Positions 7,864 to 12,655 of a DNA stretch of 12,993 nucleotides are shown here, one piece after another; positions within the stretch are counted from its first letter, which is position 1; the number at the start of each line of letters is the position of its first letter. The notes under the pieces were generated by a model. That model saw only the letters and a list, made by a program, of their open reading frames with translations, searched no databases and had not been told where the DNA came from. The position numbers and the translations under genes were made by a program. The stretch is from JAEUMD01 sp050250815 (lineage in GTDB: Bacteria; Pseudomonadota; Alphaproteobacteria; Rhizobiales; Hyphomicrobiaceae), in contig JBFWNY010000058.1 in NCBI GenBank assembly GCA_050250815.1, forward strand, positions 1 to 12,993. The letters run 5' to 3'.

Positions 7864-9444
7864 ATGAGGATCGAGATCATTCAGGATGCCCGGCGGCCGC
7901 TGCGCTGGCACGGCGAGCTTCGTCGCCGCCTCGCGGCACTGCCCGCGTCGGAGCGGGACGCTTCGGGGCGCGAGGTTCGGATCCGTCGTTCTGAAACGGG
8001 ACACGCCGGCTTCTCGCCGCCGCCATCGCTGACCGCGCTCCTGCTCCTCGATCGCACGTTGGCAGGACATGCGCGTGAAAGCCTCGCCGACACCGTCAGC
8101 TCCGAGGGTCAGCATGCGGGCGGTGCCGTCGCTGCTGCCGACCTCGTGATCAACCTCACCTCGGCGCCTGCGCCGGGCAGCGGGCCGGCGGCAGAACAGG
8201 CCCCGCGCATTCTGACGCCGCTGTTCGACGGTATACCGGGTGAGGCCGCGCTGTGGAGCGCGCTTCTCAATGGCCGAGGCCCCGAGCTGTCATTGATGGA
8301 CTCCCTCGGCGCCGAGCCATCCGCACTCCTGCGTCCGGCACTCGAGACGCCACATCACCTGCTGGCCAGCGCGGACGCCGTACTCTCTCACCTCATTGGT
8401 CTCATCGTGCGCCGCGTCGCGACCGTCGAACGCCACAGTGAGCAGCGGCAAATGAAAGGTAAGATCGATGCCGCAACTCGTCCCGGCAGGTCGGACGCAG
8501 CCACAGCCGCCGCAGTCACGTTCCTCGGCCGGCGTCTTGCCGACAAGGCCGGCCGCGTCATCGCGCGCCTTACGCGCAGCACGCCCAAGTGGCAGGTCGG
8601 CTGGCGGCACACCGGTCAACGCATGCTACCGCATGCCGCAGCCGCGCGCTTCCGCTTCCGCCCCCTACCTGACGACGGCCACCGCTACTACGCCGACCCG
8701 TTCGCCTTCGAGCGCAATGGCATCGTCCACGTCTTCGTCGAGGAACTGCCGTATGCAACCGGTCGCGGCATCGTCTCGCACTTCACCATCGGCGCCGACG
8801 GCACCGCCTCGCGTCCCATGCCGGTCCTGGAGCCAGCGCACCATCTCTCATACCCGCAGGTATTCGAGCACGACGGCGACATCTACATGCTGCCCGAGGC
8901 GTCGGCGTCCGGCCGCCTGACACTCTACCGCGCCGACCCGTTCCCGGCTCGCTGGGTTCCGCAGGCTATCCTGATCGACGAGCCACTACACGACGCCACA
9001 CTGTTCGCGCGCGACGGCGAGTTCTGGATCGCGGCCAACACGGTCGAGGGCCTGAGTTCGACGTGGGACACGCTCGCGCTGTTCAGCGCGCCGGGCCTTG
9101 CAGGACCCTGGACCGCACATCCGCACAACCCTGTCCTCGTCGACCTGAGCCGCGCGCGGCCCGCCGGCGCCCTGTTCGCAGCCGATGGCACACTGTGGCG
9201 TCCCGCACAGGATTGCTCTGCCGGCTATGGCGGCGCACTGGCGCTCAATCGCATCAACCGCCTCGATGCGAAGACGTTCGCGGAGGAGCAAGTGGCGACA
9301 CTGCATTGTGCGGGTCTGGGGCCGGGCTCGGGGCCGCATACGCTGAATTTCGCACACGGAATCGAGCTCATCGACCTGTTCGCGCCGCGCCTCGCCACCG
9401 GCACCACCAACGTCGAGGTCGTCCTCGCTCCATGCGCGCCGTAG
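7864..9444 (+). CDS. GINT1-like beta-propeller protein, probable glycan-modifying enzyme
   Basis: A 526-residue soluble protein with two parts. Residues 1 to about 170 start MRIEIIQDARRPLRWHGEL and contain a DLVINLTS strand at 93-100. This resembles the N-terminal region found in bacterial proteins annotated as formyltransferase-like or glucosamine inositolphosphorylceramide transferase-like. Residues about 245-520 form a repeat-rich propeller with RYYADPFAFER (274-284), VFVEELP, HHLSYPQVF, YMLPEAS and a late SAGYGGALALN segment. This is the layout of the N-terminal domain of plant GINT1, which puts glucosamine on sphingolipid. Bacterial relatives occur in exopolysaccharide clusters but I know of no defined reaction. 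Residues about 190-245 are a low-complexity linker. The gene is followed by the tRNA-Thr promoter, with no clear terminator. Confidence 0.7.
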   Translation: MRIEIIQDARRPLRWHGELRRRLAALPASERDASGREVRIRRSETGHAGFSPPPSLTALLLLDRTLAGHARESLADTVSSEGQHAGGAVAAADLVINLTSAPAPGSGPAAEQAPRILTPLFDGIPGEAALWSALLNGRGPELSLMDSLGAEPSALLRPALETPHHLLASADAVLSHLIGLIVRRVATVERHSEQRQMKGKIDAATRPGRSDAATAAAVTFLGRRLADKAGRVIARLTRSTPKWQVGWRHTGQRMLPHAAAARFRFRPLPDDGHRYYADPFAFERNGIVHVFVEELPYATGRGIVSHFTIGADGTASRPMPVLEPAHHLSYPQVFEHDGDIYMLPEASASGRLTLYRADPFPARWVPQAILIDEPLHDATLFARDGEFWIAANTVEGLSSTWDTLALFSAPGLAGPWTAHPHNPVLVDLSRARPAGALFAADGTLWRPAQDCSAGYGGALALNRINRLDAKTFAEEQVATLHCAGLGPGSGPHTLNFAHGIELIDLFAPRLATGTTNVEVVLAPCAP

Positions 9445-9477
9445 GCGCCACCACGGCTCGCCGCATCACAAAAGCTG

Positions 9478-9507
9478 TTGGCGAGACGTGCTGGTTGCGG
9501 GCTATAA
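9478..9507 (+). promoter_or_regulatory. Promoter of tRNA-Thr
   Basis: TTGGCG (9478-9483) and CTATAA (9502-9507) are separated by 18 bp. Transcription would begin about five bases before the mature tRNA at 9519. Position and match are good for a sigma-70-type promoter in alphaproteobacteria. Confidence 0.6.
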
Positions 9508-9518
9508 GGGCGGCGCCG

Positions 9519-9594
<76 letters not shown>

Positions 9595-9700
9595 AGAAAT
9601 TCAATCAGTTAGTATGTTTTTGTCCGTAGACAATTTGGTCTTTGGGTAGCGCATGGGTAGCAGAATCGGTGGTGCTTTGAGGCGCCGACGGGTTCCCTCA

Positions 9701-9709
9701 TGTGGATAA
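9701..9709 (-). promoter_or_regulatory. DnaA-box match (perfect)
   Basis: TGTGGATAA on + is TTATCCACA on the minus strand, an exact match to the consensus DnaA box. It lies 40 bp before the first gene of the element. A single match can arise by chance, but the neighbouring iteron-like repeats support an origin context. Confidence 0.5.
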
Positions 9710-9736
9710 GCGCAGGGCGTCTGATCGCTTGCTTGC

Positions 9737-9742
9737 TACAAT
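9737..9742 (+). promoter_or_regulatory. -10 box giving a leaderless start at 9749
   Basis: TACAAT ends six bases before the ATG at 9749, so transcription would begin at or beside the start codon. There is no Shine-Dalgarno site. No convincing -35 hexamer is visible. Confidence 0.4.
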
Positions 9743-9748
9743 ACCTGC

Positions 9749-10165
9749 ATGCCCGACAGCCCCGACATCGGTCGCGACGCGCCGCGACAGGTCGCGACAG
9801 ACCGCGACTTCACCTTGGCCCTCGAGGAGGTCGCCGAGCGCTACGTTGCGAGCGGCCATCCGCGAACCATCCGAACGCTGCAGCGCTATTGCGCCAACGG
9901 CCATCTCGATTGCCAGAAGGTGCAGACCGCACTTGGCGACAAGTACCTCGTCGCGCCGTATTCCGTCGCGCGCCACATCGCCCAGATCAATGAGGTGATT
10001 GCGTTCACGGATCAGGCGACAAGTCGCGACCAGCCGCGACCGGCCGCGACCGGCCGCGACACCCGTCGCGCTCCAACCAGGCCACGTCATCCACGACACG
10101 CCCCAGGCGACACCCGACGACATGTCGCGACCTGTCGCGACAGACCGCGGCGGCAACCGGGATAG
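9749..10165 (+). CDS. HTH DNA-binding protein carrying an octamer repeat array (frameshifted)
   Basis: Residues 22-80 look like a MerR/excisionase-type helix-turn-helix: FTLALEEVAERY, then RTIRTLQRYCANGHLDCQKV, then GDKYLVAPYSVARHIAQI. Flanking residues repeat VATxRD-type peptides, which are the translation of GTCGCGAC DNA repeats. After about residue 89 this frame degenerates into Arg/Pro/His-rich sequence and stops at 10163. The adjacent frame from about 10011 continues as VATSRDRP... and ends in a good coiled coil. The intact gene was therefore probably one 211-codon frame (9749-10385) with a one-base insertion here. The start is leaderless. A role in plasmid-like partition or copy control, binding its own repeats, is an inference from context. 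Confidence 0.5.
   Translation: MPDSPDIGRDAPRQVATDRDFTLALEEVAERYVASGHPRTIRTLQRYCANGHLDCQKVQTALGDKYLVAPYSVARHIAQINEVIAFTDQATSRDQPRPAATGRDTRRAPTRPRHPRHAPGDTRRHVATCRDRPRRQPG
9771..9808 (+). repeat. GTCGCGAC array, cluster 1 (10-bp period)
   Basis: Four octamers begin at 9771, 9781, 9791 and 9801: GTCGCGAC, GCCGCGAC, GTCGCGAC and ACCGCGAC. The exact form is palindromic. The strict 10-bp step is about one DNA turn and is not a multiple of three, so the repeat is conserved as DNA, not as codons. Confidence 0.8.
10023..10060 (+). repeat. GTCGCGAC array, cluster 2 (10-bp period)
   Basis: Four octamers begin at 10023, 10033, 10043 and 10053: GTCGCGAC followed by three GCCGCGAC. The period is exactly 10 bp, as in cluster 1. 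The presumed frameshift lies at or just before this cluster. Confidence 0.8.
10124..10151 (+). repeat. GTCGCGAC array, cluster 3 (10-bp period)
   Basis: Two exact GTCGCGAC palindromes at 10124 and 10134 are followed by a degenerate third unit (ACCGCGGC) at 10144, again in 10-bp steps. Confidence 0.7.
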
Positions 10166-10402
10166 TGGAGCAGGGGAGATGACGTCGCGCGCACTGGAGC
10201 GGCTGGAAGAAGAGAACGGCTTCCTGCGCGATCAGATCCAGACCAAGGACCGGCAGATCGATGCGCTGCTCGAGCGCGATCGCGAAACCAATGTCCTCGT
10301 TCGCGGTCTGCAGGAAATGTTGACGCCGTTGCTAGGTCCACGACATCGCGAGCCGCGCGAGCACGACCCGAATGCAAGCTTGTGAGCATGCAAGCGTGCG
10401 CA

Positions 10403-10411
10403 TGTTGATAA
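10403..10411 (-). promoter_or_regulatory. DnaA-box-like 9-mer (one mismatch)
   Basis: TGTTGATAA differs at one position from TGTGGATAA, the perfect box found at 9701. It lies just upstream of the RepA-like gene. Confidence 0.35.
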
Positions 10412-10432
10412 CAACGGCTAGCACATCCTGAG

Positions 10433-10457
10433 GGCCTATAATGCTAACAAGGCCTAT
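10433..10457 (+). promoter_or_regulatory. Consensus -10 box flanked by GGCCTAT direct repeats
   Basis: TATAAT at 10437-10442 is a perfect -10 hexamer. GGCCTAT occurs at 10433-10439 and again at 10451-10457, bracketing the probable transcription start, as an operator for self-repression might. No clear -35 lies 17 bp upstream; TTGATA at 10405 is too far away. Confidence 0.5.
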
Positions 10458-10830
10458 GGATCACATTGCCGGCAACCTAGCGCGCATCCAGCACAACATC
10501 GAACTTGTCGGCGCCGATCCGGTCACGCGTGGCGGCTTCACGCAGGTGCCGAACGTCATACTCAAGTCCGACGCCATCTCGCCGGGCGCGAAGCTTGCCT
10601 ATGCCATGCTGCTGCACTACGCCTGGGCAAAGGATCACTGCTTTCCTGGTCAGGAGCGCCTGGCCAACGACATGGGAGCTGGCAAGCGAAGTGTCATCCG
10701 CTTCATGGCGGAGCTCGAGCGCGCGGGCTACATTGCTGTCAAACGCCGCGGGCTAGGGCAGACGAACCTCTATCAGGTGTTCCTGCAGCCGACGAAGAGA
10801 ACCAGGCCGGCGCGCCGGGGCACGGTCTGA
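10456..10830 (+). CDS. RepA-like winged-HTH protein (HTH_36 type), C-terminally truncated
   Basis: A 124-residue protein. Residues 28-100 form a classic helix-turn-helix of the replication-initiator-like class: FTQVPNVILKSDAISPGAKLAYAML, then FPGQERLANDMGAGKRSVIRFMAELERAGYI, then RRGLGQTNLYQVFL. The ATG at 10441 lies inside the -10 box TATAAT, so the ATG at 10456 is the more likely start, with a leader of only a few bases. The frame stops at 10828, but the next frame continues without a stop to 10961 and encodes protein-like repeats. A one-base deletion near 10790-10800 therefore probably truncated a 168-codon gene. The 3' part carries iteron-like repeats. Such proteins are known from plasmids and integrative elements; replication initiation is inferred. 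Confidence 0.6.
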   Translation: MDHIAGNLARIQHNIELVGADPVTRGGFTQVPNVILKSDAISPGAKLAYAMLLHYAWAKDHCFPGQERLANDMGAGKRSVIRFMAELERAGYIAVKRRGLGQTNLYQVFLQPTKRTRPARRGTV

Positions 10831-10898
10831 AGTGCCAATTTGGCATTTCTGGAAGTGCCAATCTTGAAGCTCTGGCGATGCCAAAATGGCACCTCCTT
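10830..10898 (+). repeat. Three 23-bp iteron-like repeats
   Basis: Units begin at 10830, 10853 and 10876, each with TGCCAA at position 4 (10833, 10856, 10879). Units 1 and 2 share AAGTGCCAAT at the start and TCTGG at the end. Units 1 and 3 contain full palindromes, TGCCAATTTGGCA (10833-10845) and TGCCAAAATGGCA (10879-10891); unit 2 is a half-site. Twenty to 23-bp direct repeats beside a rep gene are typical initiator-binding iterons. Confidence 0.75.
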
Positions 10899-10904
10899 CT
10901 ATAT

Positions 10905-10949
10905 AAGAATACCCAGTGGAATAATACTCATATCAAAAATACTCAGGAG
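10905..10949 (+). repeat. Three AT-rich 15-bp repeats (possible DNA-unwinding element)
   Basis: Units at 10905, 10920 and 10935 read AAGAATACCCAGTGG, AATAATACTCATATC and AAAAATACTCAGGAG. They directly follow the 23-bp repeats. The stretch from about 10895 to 10985 is strikingly AT-rich in a GC-rich window. This is the arrangement of the 13-mers of a replication origin, but it is also in frame with the lost RepA tail, so a protein-level repeat is an alternative. Confidence 0.6.
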
Positions 10950-11006
10950 GGGAGACTTTGAAATTAGAAAACGAAAATCCAATACGTCAAGGACGGCAGC
11001 TATTCC

Positions 11007-11143
11007 ATGGCTCTATTGAGCCAATTCTCATGGGCTGCTTCGCAAAACAGATATTGTGCGATATGTGCCGAGTGGCTCTTTTGCGCGCTGCTCCGTTGCG
11101 CCAGAGGTTCTGGTGCGCCAGGCCGCAGAGCTGAGACGGGCGG
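11007..11143 (+). pseudogene. 5' remnant of a Zn-finger-like gene broken by frameshifts
   Basis: ATG 11007 gives MALLSQFSWAASQNRYCAIC then AEWLF. The sequence continues in another frame as APLRQRFWCAR (about 11092-11120), and in a third as RQAAELRRADAEG up to about 11151. It then passes into the frame of the gene starting at 11144. Joined, these make a CxxC ... RFxCxxxC zinc-ribbon-like head followed by the helical body. AAGGA at 10989-10993 could be its ribosome site, although the spacing is long. At least three indels are needed, so this is decay and not a single error. Confidence 0.45.
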
Positions 11144-11398
11144 ATGCTGAAGGGACGCAAGAAAGAGCTGTGGGACAAGGCCGAGGCTGAACGCCAGCGT
11201 TGCCACGAGTGGCTACGGGGCTTCATGCGCGATGGCCAGCCAAAGCCCTTCTCCAAGGCTGAGTTGTGCACGATCGCCATGCGCGACCTCAGAGTTTCCA
11301 AGTGCTCGTTCGACCAAGCGTGGATCAGCGCCATTGAAGAAAGCGGCCGTCACGACTGGTATGAGCCTTTACGTGCGCGGCGGCGCAGGACGCATTAG
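11144..11398 (+). CDS. Conserved hypothetical protein, probable 3' part of a broken gene
   Basis: An 84-residue charged, helical protein: KKELWDKAEAERQRCHEWLRG, then GQPKPFSKAELCTIAMRDLRV, then SKCSFDQAWISAIEESGRHDWYEPLR. It looks protein-like (balanced composition, a clear helix-turn pattern around 38-65). I believe similar sequences accompany RepA-like genes in alphaproteobacterial elements, but I cannot name a function. An in-frame stop at 11132 and the lack of a Shine-Dalgarno site mean the ATG at 11144 is a poor start. The upstream frames encode what appears to be its missing zinc-finger head. It may therefore be an untranslated remnant. Confidence 0.45.
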   Translation: MLKGRKKELWDKAEAERQRCHEWLRGFMRDGQPKPFSKAELCTIAMRDLRVSKCSFDQAWISAIEESGRHDWYEPLRARRRRTH

Positions 11399-11425
11399 GC
11401 ACACTACCCTTCCCATCGTTCGGAT

Positions 11426-11470
11426 CTATCGGACACGTCGCGATACTTGGGTATCGAACACGTCCGATAG
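11426..11470. repeat. Hairpin family copy A
   Basis: The outer arms CTATCGGAC (11426-11434) and GTCCGATAG (11462-11470) are perfect complements. The inner arms CGATAC and GTATCG close on a TTGG loop, with an asymmetric internal loop between. It shares CGATA, TATCGAAC and CGTCCGA with copies B and C. Confidence 0.7.
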
Positions 11471-11551
11471 CCCCTGCAAAAGCCCCTATGCTCGGTTTGT
11501 AGACCTCGCGCGGACGCGCGTGCGGCCAAAGGCCTTGCGCGACAAGTTATT

Positions 11552-11801
11552 AGCCTCCCCCCACTGTCGGGCCTGCAGCCCGACCCCGCGCCGCCGCCCC
11601 GCATTTCGCATGGCCTTAGCGAAATGGTTCGGGGCAAGGCGCTCGCTCCGTCGCACGAAAACAAAAGGTCAAACGTCGTTTCGTGTGCTCCGTCGCTCGG
11701 CCGGCGGCACGGGGTCGGGCTGCTCGAAGTGGCAGCCACGTCCGACCGGGCAGAGCCCGTCGGAACGTGGGCCACTTCGGCGCCGACAGTGGGGGGAGGC
11801 T
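11552..11801. other. 250-bp nested inverted repeat (cloverleaf-like structure)
   Basis: The outer stem is a perfect 19-bp inverted repeat (11552-11570 with 11783-11801). Inside it, 22 bp at 11575-11596 pair with 11702-11723 with one mismatch, which would be a G-U pair in a minus-strand RNA. Three further hairpins branch off. One spans 11596-11635 (14 bp with a 3-base bulge). One pairs CACGAAA with TTTCGTG (11654-11685), flanked by direct repeats of GCTCCGTCGC. One spans 11725-11779 (24 paired bases with small bulges). A competing local hairpin is at 11566-11584. No target-site duplication is visible at the ends. Confidence 0.7.
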
Positions 11802-11821
11802 GGAATGCAGTGGAGCGCCTT

Positions 11822-11879
11822 TTCGGAACACGTCACGATAGTCCTCGCCGGAAGCTGCGGGCTATCGAACGTGTCCGAA
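11822..11879. repeat. Hairpin family copy B
   Basis: The arms begin TTCGGAACACGT and end GTGTCCGAA. The inner part CGATAGTCC pairs with GGGCTATCG, including one T-G wobble. Flanks TTTTCGGAA and TCCGAAGTCG are shared with copy C, 129 bp downstream. Confidence 0.75.
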
Positions 11880-11892
11880 GTCGGTGCGCATT

Positions 11893-11925
11893 CTTGTCTC
11901 GCCGCAAGCGGCGAGGAATGACAAG
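11893..11925. repeat. Hairpin with CAAG tetraloop
   Basis: CTCGCCG (11898-11904) pairs with CGGCGAG (11909-11915) around CAAG. An outer CTTGT/ACAAG stem lies beyond a five-base bulge. Confidence 0.65.
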
Positions 11926-11950
11926 CGGATCGCAGTGCCTCGCACGGCTT

Positions 11951-12001
11951 TTCGGAAGCGCGTCCCGATAGTCCTGTAGGGCTATCGAACACGCGTCCGA
12001 A
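11951..12001. repeat. Hairpin family copy C
   Basis: The left arm, TTCGGAAGCGCGTC then CGATAGTCC, pairs with GGGCTATCGAAC then ACGCGTCCGAA around a short TGTA loop. It is closely related to copy B in sequence and flanks. Confidence 0.75.
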
Positions 12002-12026
12002 GTCGCCCGCGCTCGCGCGCTTCCCT

Positions 12027-12046
12027 GCCCCGTGATAGAGTGGGGC
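12027..12046. promoter_or_regulatory. Possible operator/promoter of the toxin-antitoxin pair
   Basis: GCCCC (12027-12031) and GGGGC (12042-12046) form an inverted repeat around GTGATAGAGT, which could contain the -10 element. It ends one base before the antitoxin ATG. Self-repression through such a site is usual for ParDE-type operons. Confidence 0.35.
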
Positions 12047-12047
12047 C

Positions 12048-12305
12048 ATGATAACCACGATCAAGCTCACCCCGGCCCAGGAGGCCTGGCTCGAGGCTCA
12101 GGTGGCGGCTGGCTCCCTGCCCTCGCTTGACGATGTCGTGCGCAGTGCCATTGCCGATCTGATGACGCTCGCAAACGACGATCTCGCCTGGGCGCAGCCC
12201 TATGTCGACGAGGCGCGGGCCTCTGTCGCACGCGGCGAAACCGAGAGCGCAGAGAGTGTGCTCGCGCACTTGGAAAAGCGCATCACGTCGCTCAAGTCGG
12301 CATGA
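12048..12305 (+). CDS. parD: ParD-family (CC2985-type) antitoxin
   Basis: An 85-residue antitoxin of a type II toxin-antitoxin pair. The first 40 residues, TIKLTPAQEAWLEAQVAAG then SLPSLDDVVRSAIADL, are the ribbon-helix-helix DNA-binding part seen in ParD/CopG-like antitoxins. The rest (WAQPYVDEARASVARGE and a final helix) is the flexible toxin-wrapping tail. The length is normal for the family. No Shine-Dalgarno site is clear; a possible -10 sits just before the start, so translation may be nearly leaderless. The TGA overlaps the toxin ATG (ATGA), the usual coupling that keeps antitoxin in excess. It should neutralise ParE and repress its own promoter. Confidence 0.9.
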   Translation: MITTIKLTPAQEAWLEAQVAAGSLPSLDDVVRSAIADLMTLANDDLAWAQPYVDEARASVARGETESAESVLAHLEKRITSLKSA

Positions 12306-12619
12306 CCCGGCTTATCGTCGCGCGCGCCGCGCGCGGCGACCTCGACGGCATCCTCGAATACCTCGAGCGCGAAGCCGGCCGGGGCACGGCGCTGGCCTAC
12401 GCCGAGCGCTTCGCCGACGCCTTGCGTCGTGTCATCGAGTTCCCGGGTCATGCCAGAAGGCGCCCCGCGCTTGGCGCCGATACGCGGGCCGCGATCGTCT
12501 ACCCCTATCTGTTGATTTACGACTACGACGCTGTCGTTGATACCGCGACGTTGTTGCGCGTGCTGCACGGCAAGCGCGACATCACGCGCCTGATCATCAA
12601 GGATCCGAGACGGGATTGA
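12302..12619 (+). CDS. parE: RelE/ParE-family toxin
   Basis: A 105-residue basic protein. It has LIVARAARGDLDGILEYLER at the N-terminus, then ALAYAERFADALRRVIEFPGH, then LGADTRAAIVYPYLLIYDYD, and it ends LLRVLHGKRDI. That final motif, 'vlrVlHgrRD', and the Y-P-Y-L-I-Y strand are hallmarks of ParE toxins. ParE proteins characterised so far poison DNA gyrase; some RelE relatives cut mRNA instead. The LHGKRD ending favours ParE. All core strands and helices are present and the frame is intact, in contrast with the broken genes upstream. It would stabilise the element or locus by post-segregational killing. It is co-translated with the antitoxin through the ATGA overlap. Confidence 0.92.
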   Translation: MTRLIVARAARGDLDGILEYLEREAGRGTALAYAERFADALRRVIEFPGHARRRPALGADTRAAIVYPYLLIYDYDAVVDTATLLRVLHGKRDITRLIIKDPRRD

Positions 12620-12640
12620 CGTGGTCGGTCTCGGGGCGTG

Positions 12641-12655
12641 TCGGGGGCTTCCCGA
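12641..12655 (+). terminator. Weak hairpin after the toxin gene
   Basis: TCGGG and CCCGA form a five-base stem around GGCTT, 21 bp after the toxin stop. No T-run follows, so the terminator call is weak. Confidence 0.25.

Larger units (their letters stand above)
9595..9748 (+). other. Probable left end of integrated element, with paired GGGTAGC repeats
   Basis: Immediately past the tRNA the sequence becomes less GC-rich and includes two direct copies of GGGTAGC at 9644-9650 and 9655-9661, spaced 11 bp (about one helical turn). Such short phased repeats beside a tRNA 3' end are what arm-type integrase sites look like. No second copy of the tRNA 3' end was found in the window, so the other boundary is outside it. 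This is inference; no integrase gene is present here. Confidence 0.45.
9999..10385 (+). pseudogene. Coiled-coil C-terminal part of the frameshifted HTH gene
   Basis: This frame opens at a TTG (9999) with no ribosome site, so it is unlikely to be a gene in its own right. Its product has VATSRD and RPVATDRGG segments encoded by the same octamer repeats. They are followed by a strong heptad-like region, RALERLEEENGFLRDQI, then KDRQIDALLERDRETNVLV and LQEMLTPLLG. HTH at the front and coiled coil at the back make a sensible single DNA-binding protein if one base is removed between about 10004 and 10020. The ATG at 10179 is an alternative internal start, but GGGGAG lies too close to it. The stop at 10383-10385 precedes the next promoter. 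Confidence 0.5.
10821..10961 (+). pseudogene. Out-of-frame C-terminal tail of the RepA-like gene
   Basis: The frame running through 10830 reads HGLKCQFGISGSANLE, then ALAMPKWHLLLYKNTQWNN, then THIKNTQEGRL, and ends at TGA 10959-10961. It joins the HTH gene if one base is restored near 10795. The peptides CQFG, SANL and MPKW are the same DNA repeat read in three frames. KNTQ/NNTH/KNTQ is an in-frame 15-bp repeat. I infer this is the lost tail of the protein, which also holds origin-like DNA repeats. Confidence 0.45.
11399..12047. other. Gene-poor, inverted-repeat-rich region
   Basis: No convincing gene lies in these 649 bases; open frames here run through hairpins and have no family-like motifs. 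What the region does hold is structure. There are three copies of one hairpin family (11426, 11822, 11951), a 250-bp nested inverted repeat (11552-11801), a GC-rich hairpin group around 11508-11545, and a tetraloop hairpin at 11893. Candidate explanations are an oriT or single-strand origin, a non-autonomous mobile element, a structured RNA, or a REP-type cluster. Confidence 0.6.

Noticed and set aside
9771..10151. CRISPR array
   Set aside because: Repeats are 8 bp at 10-bp steps, with no unique spacers of 25-40 bp and no cas genes.
11232..11921. 229-codon + frame running through the inverted-repeat region
   Set aside because: It is simply a lack of stops in GC-rich repeats; no motif, and half of it is hairpin arms.
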